This document shows, in pieces, positions 1 through 7,478 of a stretch of 64,000 nucleotides of DNA. Within the stretch, counting starts at the first letter, position 1. The number at the start of each line of letters is the position of its first letter. The translations under genes and the position numbers were made by a program. Under the pieces are notes generated by a model that ran no database searches, had not been told where the DNA came from, and saw nothing but the letters and a program-made list of their open reading frames with translations. Origin of the DNA: Loktanella sp. (GTDB taxonomy: Bacteria > Pseudomonadota > Alphaproteobacteria > Rhodobacterales > Rhodobacteraceae); the NCBI GenBank assembly GCA_017390475.1, contig JAFPBO010000051.1, positions 372,001-436,000 on the forward strand. Reading direction: 5' to 3'.

Positions 1-344
1 TGCCGGTGATCGCTGTCGGTGGCGGCTCGATCCTTGCGCCTGACAGCATCGGTGGCCTGGCCGTATTGCGACCCGAAAATTTCGCCGTGGCCAATGCCGT
101 CGGCGCCGCCATCGCGCAGATTTCGGGCGAGGTGGATCGTATCTTCTCACTCGAAAGCCGCACGCGCGACGAATGCCTTGCCGAGGCAGAGGCAGAGGCC
201 CGCGCCGCCGCCATCGCCGCCGGGGCCCGCGAAGAGACGCTGGAAGTGATCGAACGCGAAGACGTGCCGCTGGCCTATCTGCCCGGCAATGCCACCCGCA
301 TTCACGTCAAAGTCGTTGGGGAAATGGGGGCGCTCGATGCTTGA
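1..344 (+). CDS. Hydantoinase/oxoprolinase family protein, C-terminal fragment
   Basis: This is the 3' end of a gene that begins before the window; the frame is open from base 3. About 114 residues remain, including IAVGGGSILAPDS and a stretch on Val-Leu-Arg-Pro-Glu-Asn-Phe followed by an alanine-rich helix, which fit the C-terminus of the ATP-dependent hydantoinase A/5-oxoprolinase A family. These enzymes open hydantoin-type rings in the cytoplasm. The stop overlaps the start of the next gene by 8 bases, so this is one operon with the two DUF917 genes and a peptide-type binding protein. Substrate cannot be judged from the fragment. Confidence 0.75.
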   Translation, partial: PVIAVGGGSILAPDSIGGLAVLRPENFAVANAVGAAIAQISGEVDRIFSLESRTRDECLAEAEAEARAAAIAAGAREETLEVIEREDVPLAYLPGNATRIHVKVVGEMGALDA

Positions 345-1446
345 TGATACACAAAAAGGCCGCCTGCTGACCGAAGACGATATCGCGGCACTGGAAATCG
401 GTGCGGGCATCCTTGGCACCGGCGGCGGCGGTAACCCATACATCGGCAAATTGCGCGCACGTGAAATGCTGCGCGCGGGCTATGAAATGCGGCTTCTGTC
501 GCTGGATGATCTGGATGACGAGGCGCAGGTCGTCGCACTTGGCGGGATCGGCGCGCCCCTGATCTCTTTTGAACGGATCAAGGAAGGCCGCGAAGGTCTG
601 CGCTGCCTGCGTGCGCTGGAACATCGGCTGGGCTTTACCGCAGATGCCATCGGCTGCGAAGAAATCGGCGGGCAGAATGCGATGGAACCTCTGATCGTCG
701 GTGCCATGGCCGGGCTGCCGGTGGTGGATGGCGACGGGATGGGCCGCGCCTTTCCCGAAATGCAGATGACCACCTATGCGATCTATGGCCATCGGTCGAC
801 CCCATCCGTCATGTGCGATCCGCATGGTAATGTCGTCACCTTTGACCATGCGATCACCGAAAAATGGCATGAAACCATGGCGCGGGCCTGTGTCATCGCG
901 CAGGGCGGTGCCTCGGTGCTGGCCTCTGCGCCGATGTCGGGCGCTTTCATGAAACGCTATGCGATCCCGCACACCTATACCCAGGCGATTGGTCTGGGTC
1001 AGGCCGTGATCGACGCGCGCAAGAACCATGATGATCCGGTCGCGACGATCTGCGAACGCGAAGGCGGGCAGCATGTGTTTTCCGGCAAGATCACAGATCT
1101 GCAACGCCATTTCAAAGGCGGCTTCAACGTCGGCATCGCCCAGATCGAAGGGCTGGATGATTGCCGGGGATCACAGGGTGAAATCGTGATCCAGAACGAA
1201 TTCCTGATCTTCCGCCGCGACGGCGAAATGCAGGTCTGCGTACCCGATCTGGTGGTGGTGCTGGAACTCGATACCGGCCTGCCGATCACCACCGAATTGC
1301 TGCGCTATGGCCAACGGATCGCGGTGCTGGCCCTGCCCTGCCATCCTCTGTTGCGCAGTGATGAGGCGCTGAACGTGGTCGGCCCGGCGGCCTTTGGCCA
1401 TCCTGATATCACCTATGCGCCCATGGCAGAAAAGGGGAAAGCATGA
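337..1446 (+). CDS. DUF917 / S-methyl-thiohydantoin desulfurase family protein (copy 1)
   Basis: A 369-residue protein of the DUF917 family (Pfam S-Me-THD domains). The ATG at 337 is chosen because it overlaps the upstream stop and gives MLDDTQKGRLLTEDDI, aligned with the start of copy 2; a longer frame upstream only reads through the previous gene. Family marks are GAGILGTGGGGNPYIGK near residue 25 and DGDGMGRAFPEMQM near residue 135, both repeated almost exactly in copy 2. Members of this family are found next to hydantoinases and a founding activity is removal of a methylthio group from S-methyl-thiohydantoin. The true substrate here is an inference from gene order. Confidence 0.85.
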   Translation: MLDDTQKGRLLTEDDIAALEIGAGILGTGGGGNPYIGKLRAREMLRAGYEMRLLSLDDLDDEAQVVALGGIGAPLISFERIKEGREGLRCLRALEHRLGFTADAIGCEEIGGQNAMEPLIVGAMAGLPVVDGDGMGRAFPEMQMTTYAIYGHRSTPSVMCDPHGNVVTFDHAITEKWHETMARACVIAQGGASVLASAPMSGAFMKRYAIPHTYTQAIGLGQAVIDARKNHDDPVATICEREGGQHVFSGKITDLQRHFKGGFNVGIAQIEGLDDCRGSQGEIVIQNEFLIFRRDGEMQVCVPDLVVVLELDTGLPITTELLRYGQRIAVLALPCHPLLRSDEALNVVGPAAFGHPDITYAPMAEKGKA

Positions 1447-2573
1447 CCCGGATCATCGGACCTGACGACATGGATGCCATCTCGCTTGGCGGTGCCTTTC
1501 TGGGCACCGGCGGCGGCGGCGACCCCTATATCGGTAAACTGATGGCACGCGCGATGATGACCCAGCACGGCCCGGTCAAGGTCGTCAATGCCGCCGATGT
1601 GCCTGACGATGCGCTTTGCGTGCCGGTCTGCATGATGGGCGCGCCGACCGTGATGGTCGAAAAGCTGCCCAATGGCGACGAAGCCCTTGCCGCCCTGCGC
1701 GCGCTGGAGGCCTATCTGGGCCGCAAAGCCGATTTCCTGATCTGCATCGAGGCGGGCGGGCTGAATTCCACCATCCCCTTTGCCGTGGCCGCCGCCACCG
1801 GCCTGCCGCTGATCGACGGCGACGGCATGGGGCGCGCCTTCCCCGAATTGCAGATGGTCAGCCTGACCCTGCACGACATTTCCGCCACGCCGATGGTGAT
1901 CGCCGATGACAAGGGCAATACGGGCGTGCTGAACGCCGTGTCCAACCAATGGACCGAACGTCTGGCCCGTGCGGCGACGGTGGAAATGGGTGGCGCGGCT
2001 TTGGTGGCGCTTTACCCGATGTCGGGGCTGCAGATGAAAAAGGGCCTGCTGCATGGCACCCTCAGCCTGATCCACGACATTGGCCAGACGATCCTGACCG
2101 AACGCGCCGCCAACCGGCATCCGGCAGCCGCACTGATCGCCATGCGCGGCGGCTTTGATCTATGCACCGCGCGGGTGCTGGATATTGAACGCAAGACAAC
2201 CGGCGGCTTTGCCCGTGGCCGTGCGCGCCTGCGTGGCATGGATGACGATGCGGGCCGCGAATTCATCCTGTCTTTCCAGAATGAATTTCTCTGTCTGGAA
2301 GATGACGCAGGCCAGCCGCTGGCCCTGACGCCCGATCTGATCTGCGCCCTGGACGCCGATGGCGGGCTGCCGGTCACGACGGAACACCTGCGCTTTGGTC
2401 TGGCGATCCGGCTGATCGGCCTGCCTGCCGATCCGCAATGGCGCAGCGTGGGCGGGCTCGCGCTCGCCGGTCCGGCCTATTTTGGCTATCCGCATCCGTT
2501 CCAACCGCTAGAGGAACTGGTGCAGGCAAGACAACCCAGAAAAAAACCACTCAACACGGAGGCTACGAAATGA
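1443..2573 (+). CDS. DUF917 / S-methyl-thiohydantoin desulfurase family protein (copy 2)
   Basis: A 376-residue paralogue of the preceding gene, starting inside its stop codon (ATGA overlap at 1443), which indicates translational coupling. It carries GGAFLGTGGGGDPYIGK at residues 16-32 and IDGDGMGRAFPELQM near 125, matching copy 1 position for position. Two adjacent, coupled copies suggest two subunits of one complex or two enzymes with related substrates. No signal peptide or membrane segment is visible, so it should act in the cytoplasm. The stop overlaps the start of the downstream binding-protein gene by 4 bases. Confidence 0.85.
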   Translation: MTRIIGPDDMDAISLGGAFLGTGGGGDPYIGKLMARAMMTQHGPVKVVNAADVPDDALCVPVCMMGAPTVMVEKLPNGDEALAALRALEAYLGRKADFLICIEAGGLNSTIPFAVAAATGLPLIDGDGMGRAFPELQMVSLTLHDISATPMVIADDKGNTGVLNAVSNQWTERLARAATVEMGGAALVALYPMSGLQMKKGLLHGTLSLIHDIGQTILTERAANRHPAAALIAMRGGFDLCTARVLDIERKTTGGFARGRARLRGMDDDAGREFILSFQNEFLCLEDDAGQPLALTPDLICALDADGGLPVTTEHLRFGLAIRLIGLPADPQWRSVGGLALAGPAYFGYPHPFQPLEELVQARQPRKKPLNTEATK

Positions 2574-4138
2574 AAAAACTGCTTTGCGCAACAGCCCTTG
2601 CCGGGACGCTCGCACTGGGGGCCACCCTGCCCGCCCTTGCCCAGGATCCGGTCGCGATCACCGTCAATATGGTGCAGATCATCGGCAGCATCGACCCCGC
2701 CAAGGTCAGCGACTATACCGAATACATGGCAGCGGTGAACCTGTATGACGGGCTGACCAGCGTCGATCCCGCTGGCAATGTCATCCCGCAACTGGCTGAA
2801 AGCTGGGACATTTCCGATGACGCCCTGACCTATACATTCCGGCTGAAACCCCATGCCACCTTTACCGACGGCACCCCTGTCACGGCAGCGGATGTGGTCT
2901 ATTCGGTGCAGCGGCTGATGGCGATCCAGCAAGGCGCCAGCTATCTGTTTGAAGGCATCGTCGCACCCGATGCCGTCGTCGCCATCGATGATCACACCGT
3001 CGAATTCACCCTGTCCGAGGTCTATTCCCCCTTCATCGCCGTCACCCCGCTGATCTTTGTGGTGAACCAGGCTGCGGTCGAAACCAGCGATGATGATATC
3101 TGGGGTGAAACCCAGCTTGCCGAAACCCCGCTGGGTGCCGGGCCATATACGCTGGAAAGCTGGGCGCGCGGGTCGGAAATGGTCCTGCGGCGCAATGCAG
3201 ATTACCACGCAGGCTGGCCAATGGACCGCCCGATTGACGAGGTCCGGCTGGTCGTGACACGCGACGAATCCACCGTGCGGTCACTGGCGCGGCGCGGCGA
3301 ACTGGGTCTGTCGTCGCAATACCAGTCCACGGAAACCTATGAAGGCATCGCCGCCCAGGACGATTACCGCCTGATCGAGGCAGCAACGGCCACCGGCTAT
3401 TACCTCAAGCTGAACAACCAACTGGCCCCCACCGACGATATCCATGTGCGCCGGGCGATTGCACTGGCGACCGATTATGAAACGATCCGCAACGTGCTCT
3501 ACCCCGGTGCCGTGATGACCGGACCACTGGCCAGCGCGTTCAGCGATGCGGTGCCGGAAGATGCCACAGACCCGGTCTTTGATCTGGATGCCGCGCGCGC
3601 CGAACTTGAACAATCGCCCTATTTCGATGGCTCACCGATTGAACTGATCCATACCTATGTCGCCAACACGGCATTTCAGGAAGAAATCGCGCTGCTGCTG
3701 ACGTCAAATCTTGAACAGATCGGCTTTAGCGTCACGATCCAGCCAGAGCCGTGGAACCGCGTCACCGAACTCGCCACATCCATCGAAACCACACCGCATT
3801 TCAGCCAGGTCTTCTATGGGCCAACCTATCCGTCACCGGATTCGGTGTTCTATGTGCAATATCATTCCAATGCCGCAGGCAATTGGGCCTCGATGGATTG
3901 GGTGATGGATCCTGAAGTCGATGCAATGATCGACGCATCCCGACTGGAAACAGATCCTGATGCGCGCAATGAAATCTACAAGGACATCAGCACGAAACTG
4001 ACCGAAGATCAGCGGTCGATCTGGCTGCTGGCGCAGCAACAGCGGCATGCAGTGCATGTCTGTCTGGAAGGCTTCGACTGGGTGCCGATGCAAAGCGTGG
4101 AATTCGACTTTTCGCGCTATTCCTGGACCTGCGATTAA
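2570..4138 (+). CDS. Dipeptide/oligopeptide-type ABC transporter substrate-binding protein
   Basis: A 522-residue periplasmic binding protein of the DppA/OppA family (SBP_bac_5). The ATG at 2570 overlaps the previous stop (ATGA), follows CACGGAGG, and begins a clear signal peptide: MKKLLCATALAG, a hydrophobic core and a cleavage site after ALA in PALAQD. The body shows the usual domain I features such as LAESWDISDDALTYTFRLK and TPVTAADVVYSVQRL. It presumably captures the substrate metabolised by the three genes before it. No permease or ATPase follows; the next gene is convergent, so these must lie upstream of the window or elsewhere. Confidence 0.9.
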   Translation: MKKLLCATALAGTLALGATLPALAQDPVAITVNMVQIIGSIDPAKVSDYTEYMAAVNLYDGLTSVDPAGNVIPQLAESWDISDDALTYTFRLKPHATFTDGTPVTAADVVYSVQRLMAIQQGASYLFEGIVAPDAVVAIDDHTVEFTLSEVYSPFIAVTPLIFVVNQAAVETSDDDIWGETQLAETPLGAGPYTLESWARGSEMVLRRNADYHAGWPMDRPIDEVRLVVTRDESTVRSLARRGELGLSSQYQSTETYEGIAAQDDYRLIEAATATGYYLKLNNQLAPTDDIHVRRAIALATDYETIRNVLYPGAVMTGPLASAFSDAVPEDATDPVFDLDAARAELEQSPYFDGSPIELIHTYVANTAFQEEIALLLTSNLEQIGFSVTIQPEPWNRVTELATSIETTPHFSQVFYGPTYPSPDSVFYVQYHSNAAGNWASMDWVMDPEVDAMIDASRLETDPDARNEIYKDISTKLTEDQRSIWLLAQQQRHAVHVCLEGFDWVPMQSVEFDFSRYSWTCD

Positions 4139-4154
4139 TCTGTCAACACAGGCC

Positions 4155-4181
4155 GGTCCGCCCCCGATCAGGGGGCGGGCC
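4155..4181. terminator. GC-rich stem-loop between convergent genes
   Basis: An 11-bp stem with one G-U type pair and a GATCA loop lies 16 bases after the binding-protein stop and 16 bases from the tctA stop. There is no T tract on either side, so it may act as a weak bidirectional terminator or an mRNA-protecting hairpin. Confidence 0.5.
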
Positions 4182-4197
4182 AGCCCGATGCGGTTGC

Positions 4198-5718
4198 TTA
4201 ACTTTCCTGACGACGCGCCACCAGTTGCCTGCGCCCCAGCGCCCACAGCCGTGGCCCAAAGACCGACAAAAAGGCAATCGCATAGATGGTCAGGGCGATA
4301 TTGGACGTCACCAGAAAGCTCCAGTCCCCGCGATTGATCATCAATCCGCGGCGCAGCTGTTCTTCGGCCAAAGGCCCCAGGATCGCCCCCACGAGCGCCG
4401 GTGCCAGCGGATAGCCGAAACGGCGCATGACAAAACCGATCAGCCCGAAACCCAGCAGCAGGATCAGCGCAAAGGCAGAACCTTGCGCGCCGACAATGCC
4501 CAGCGTCGCAAATGTCAGAATCCCTGCATAAAGCCAAGGCCGCGGGATCGTCAGCAAACGCACCCAGATGCCGATCAACGGCACATTCAGCACCACCAGC
4601 ATAAGGTTGGCGATGAACAGACTGGCGACCAGCCCCCAGACCAGATCAGCGCTGTTGGTGAACAGCAATGGCCCCGGTTGCAGCCCATATTGCTGGAACC
4701 CCGCCAGCATCATCGCCGCTGTCGCCGATGTCGGCAGGCCCAGCGTCAACAGCGGGATCAGCGTACCGGCAGCGGATGCGTTATTGGCCGCCTCTGGTCC
4801 TGCCACGCCTTCGATCGCACCCCGACCTTCGTCGAAATCCTTGCGCGCCTGACCTTTGGCCAGCTTTTTCTCGGTCGTGTAGGACAGGAAGGTCGGAATT
4901 TCCGCGCCACCCGTCGGCAATGGGCCGAACAGGAAACCCAGACCGGCACCGCGCATATAGGGCTTGATACAGCGTTTGATATCCTCCCAGTTCAGCCAGA
5001 CCGACCCGCTGACCGCCTGCGCCTTGGTCTTGTGGTTGATATGCTGCGACGCCAGATACATCGTCTCGCCAATCGCGAACAGGCCGACAGCGACAATCGC
5101 GATAGAGATATTGTCGCTCATCTCTGGCACGCCAAAGGCAAGGCGCACCTGCCCGGTCAGCTTGTCGGTGCCGACAAGGCCGATGGTCAACCCGATGAAC
5201 AGCGCCGTCAGGCCCCGGCTCATCGACCCGCCGAAAGCGGCAGAAACCGTCATGAAAGACAGCACCATCAGCGCGAAATATTCGGCCGTGCCGAATGACA
5301 GCGCGACCATCACCATGAACGGGGCCACCAGCGCCAGCCCCAAGGTACCGACCATGCCGCCAAAGAACGACCCGAATGCCGCCGCCCCCAGCGCCTTGCC
5401 GCCAACCCCGCGCCGGGCCATCCGGTTGCCTTCAAGCGCGGTCATGATCGACGCGGTTTCCCCCGGCGTATTCAGCAGGATCGACGATATCGCCCCGCCA
5501 TACATGCCGCCGTAATAGATACCGGCGAACATGATCATTGATCCGGTTGCACCGAATGACAGGCTGACCGGCAGCAACAGCGCCACGGTCAGCGCCGGTC
5601 CGATCCCCGGCATGACGCCGACCGCCGTGCCCAGCATCACACCGACAAGCGCGAACATCAGGTTCATCGGCTGCATCGCGGTGCCCAGACCGTCGATCAG
5701 GAATGTAAAGACGTCCAT
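4198..5718 (-). CDS. tctA: Tripartite tricarboxylate transporter, large permease TctA
   Basis: A 506-residue inner-membrane protein of the TctA family, normal length. It is almost entirely hydrophobic segments and contains the family mark [17 protein letters not shown] near residues 33-50, a related glycine/proline repeat [19 protein letters not shown] near 260, and [20 protein letters not shown] near 310. It forms the transport channel with TctB and receives substrate from the periplasmic TctC protein. It is the last gene of tctC-tctB-tctA, 5 bases after tctB. Substrates of this class are citrate-like di- and tricarboxylates or other organic acids; the specific one cannot be read from sequence. 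Confidence 0.93.
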   Translation of the reverse strand: MDVFTFLIDGLGTAMQPMNLMFALVGVMLGTAVGVMPGIGPALTVALLLPVSLSFGATGSMIMFAGIYYGGMYGGAISSILLNTPGETASIMTALEGNRMARRGVGGKALGAAAFGSFFGGMVGTLGLALVAPFMVMVALSFGTAEYFALMVLSFMTVSAAFGGSMSRGLTALFIGLTIGLVGTDKLTGQVRLAFGVPEMSDNISIAIVAVGLFAIGETMYLASQHINHKTKAQAVSGSVWLNWEDIKRCIKPYMRGAGLGFLFGPLPTGGAEIPTFLSYTTEKKLAKGQARKDFDEGRGAIEGVAGPEAANNASAAGTLIPLLTLGLPTSATAAMMLAGFQQYGLQPGPLLFTNSADLVWGLVASLFIANLMLVVLNVPLIGIWVRLLTIPRPWLYAGILTFATLGIVGAQGSAFALILLLGFGLIGFVMRRFGYPLAPALVGAILGPLAEEQLRRGLMINRGDWSFLVTSNIALTIYAIAFLSVFGPRLWALGRRQLVARRQES

Positions 5719-5723
5719 GTCAG

Positions 5724-6302
5724 CTACCTCAGCAATTGGTCAATGGCGCGCTCCAGCGGGCCGTTTGGCAGGGCCAGTCCCAGCGCATAGCGGAACAGCA
5801 GGAAAAGCAGCGTCGACATGGTCGCACCGATCGCGAAATTAAGCAGATGGGTTGTCTGGCCAAAGGCGCGGGCCGCAAGCGCGAACAGCACGGTCGAGGC
5901 AAGAATGAAACCGGTACCGGAATACAGCATCAGGATTTCTGCGCAGATCGCGGCAACGATCCAGCCAAGCCCGGCCAGGTTCAGCTTGTCACGTGCCTCG
6001 AACCCGCCACGCCATGCGGTCACGGCGGTGATACAGGCCAGCACGACGATACCGGCGGCGATGATAAAGGGGAAAATCTCGGGCCCGAATTGGGCATAGG
6101 ACCGGCGCACCGGATAGCTGGCAGCATCCGAATAGATCAGCAACGCCAGCCCGAACAGGCTGGCCGCGATCACCAGCCCGGCCAGATCGCGCAGGCCGGT
6201 ACCGTTGCCGGTCTCATCTTCGCCATAAAGCCGGATTTCGGGCTCTGTTTCTGCGGGCGACAGCCGGGTTTCCCCGGCTGCCTTGTTGTCTTCGCGCGAC
6301 AT
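5724..6302 (-). CDS. tctB: Tripartite tricarboxylate transporter, small permease TctB
   Basis: A 192-residue membrane protein with about 40 polar N-terminal residues and then four hydrophobic segments (AGLVIAASLFGLALLIY, IFPFIIAAGIVVLACI, a central pair, and a C-terminal segment near 150). Length and topology match the TctB subunit, which is poorly conserved in sequence. It begins directly after the tctC stop (6303/6302) and is followed within 5 bases by tctA, so the three are one transcript. The polar N-terminal extension is longer than in many members. Confidence 0.87.
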   Translation of the reverse strand: MSREDNKAAGETRLSPAETEPEIRLYGEDETGNGTGLRDLAGLVIAASLFGLALLIYSDAASYPVRRSYAQFGPEIFPFIIAAGIVVLACITAVTAWRGGFEARDKLNLAGLGWIVAAICAEILMLYSGTGFILASTVLFALAARAFGQTTHLLNFAIGATMSTLLFLLFRYALGLALPNGPLERAIDQLLR

Positions 6303-7256
6303 TTATTCAGCAATCCCAAGGTCTTGCAGGATCGCTGTGGTCGCTACGACCTCTTCTTCCAGATAGGTGGCAAAATCGTCACCAGCCAGGAATGTGTTCA
6401 CCCACCCCTTGGTCGCAAGTTCGGCATTCCATGTGTCCGATTCAGCCATCTGGGTGATCACATCCAGCAAGGCGGCTTTTTCATCATCGCTGATGCCCGG
6501 CGCTGCTGCGATCATGCGCCAGTTCTGCACGTCGATATCATAGCCCTGTTCGATGAATGTCGGCGCATCCAGATAATCCTGACGTTCCGGCGCAGTGATG
6601 CCGATCACCTTCAGGGCACCCGCATCGATCTGGGCGGAAAACTCGGAATAACCCGACACACCGACAGAAACCTGACCACCAAGGATCGCGGCCAGAGCCT
6701 CGCCACCACCGGCATAGGGGATGTAATTGATCTCTTCCGGGGCGACGCCCGCGACCGCTGCGAATTGCCCGGCAGCGATATGATCCACACCACCGGCAGA
6801 ACCACCGGCCCAGGTCACCGCACCGACATCTTCGTTCAGGGCAGCAGCAAGATCGTCCGCACTGTTGATCGGGCTGTCAGCGGCAGCGACGACAACCACA
6901 TATTCACCGGTCAGACGCGCCAGCGGTGTCACATCGCTCAGCGATACGGGCGATGCATTGGCGATAACCGCACCGACCATGACATAGCCACCGACAATCG
7001 TCGCCGTCGGGCTGCCGGTGGACCGGTTGACGAATTGCTGCAACCCGATGGTGCCACCCGCCCCTGCCACATTCTCGACCTGGATATTGGACACCAGACC
7101 TTCGCTTTGCAGCGTCGCCTGAATGGTGCGCGCGGTCTGGTCCCAGCCGCCGCCGGGGGCGGCCGGTGCCATGATCTGCATTTCCGACATCTGCGCCATC
7201 GCCGCAGGGGCGATCAGCGTGGCGGAAACAAGCGCCGCAACCTTGAATAGTTTCAT
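6303..7256 (-). CDS. tctC: Tripartite tricarboxylate transporter, binding protein TctC (Bug family)
   Basis: A 317-residue periplasmic protein of the Bug/TctC family. The ATG at 7256 starts a signal peptide (MKLFKVAALVSATLIAP, cleavage near AMAQ); upstream in-frame codons only extend into non-coding DNA. The mature protein has MAPAAPGGGWDQTARTIQ near residue 28, the ligand-carboxylate loop typical of this family, and VENVAGAGGTIGLQQF near 58. It delivers the substrate to TctA/TctB. It is the first gene of the transport operon; the 222 bases before it hold three direct repeats that are the best candidate control site (7440-7472). Confidence 0.92.
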   Translation of the reverse strand: MKLFKVAALVSATLIAPAAMAQMSEMQIMAPAAPGGGWDQTARTIQATLQSEGLVSNIQVENVAGAGGTIGLQQFVNRSTGSPTATIVGGYVMVGAVIANASPVSLSDVTPLARLTGEYVVVVAAADSPINSADDLAAALNEDVGAVTWAGGSAGGVDHIAAGQFAAVAGVAPEEINYIPYAGGGEALAAILGGQVSVGVSGYSEFSAQIDAGALKVIGITAPERQDYLDAPTFIEQGYDIDVQNWRMIAAAPGISDDEKAALLDVITQMAESDTWNAELATKGWVNTFLAGDDFATYLEEEVVATTAILQDLGIAE

Positions 7257-7439
7257 TGGTAGTCCTCCCGATATGAAATCAGACCCCGCAGGGTCACATC
7301 CCGGCCAGGAGGTGGATAGCCGCCCGAGCAAACGGGTCATGGCTGTGCCATTGCGTCAAAAGGATCCCCCCTGATGCCGGCGTCAACCGCGACAGGCCAG
7401 ACACCTCCCATGTCCGGTTGGGATGACTATATCGTGACT

Positions 7440-7472
7440 TCCTGTCATCGTCCTGTCATCGTCCTGTCATCC
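7440..7472 (-). promoter_or_regulatory. Three 11-bp direct repeats upstream of tctC (candidate response-regulator site)
   Basis: The + strand reads TCCTGTCATCG twice and then TCCTGTCATCC without interruption. The array starts 7 bases downstream of the kinase-fusion stop and ends 183 bases before the tctC start. OmpR-family regulators, to which the TctD-like protein here belongs, bind direct repeats spaced about one helical turn (10-11 bp), so this is a plausible site for it. No promoter boxes were firmly identified. Confidence 0.55.
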
Positions 7473-7478
7473 GCCCGC

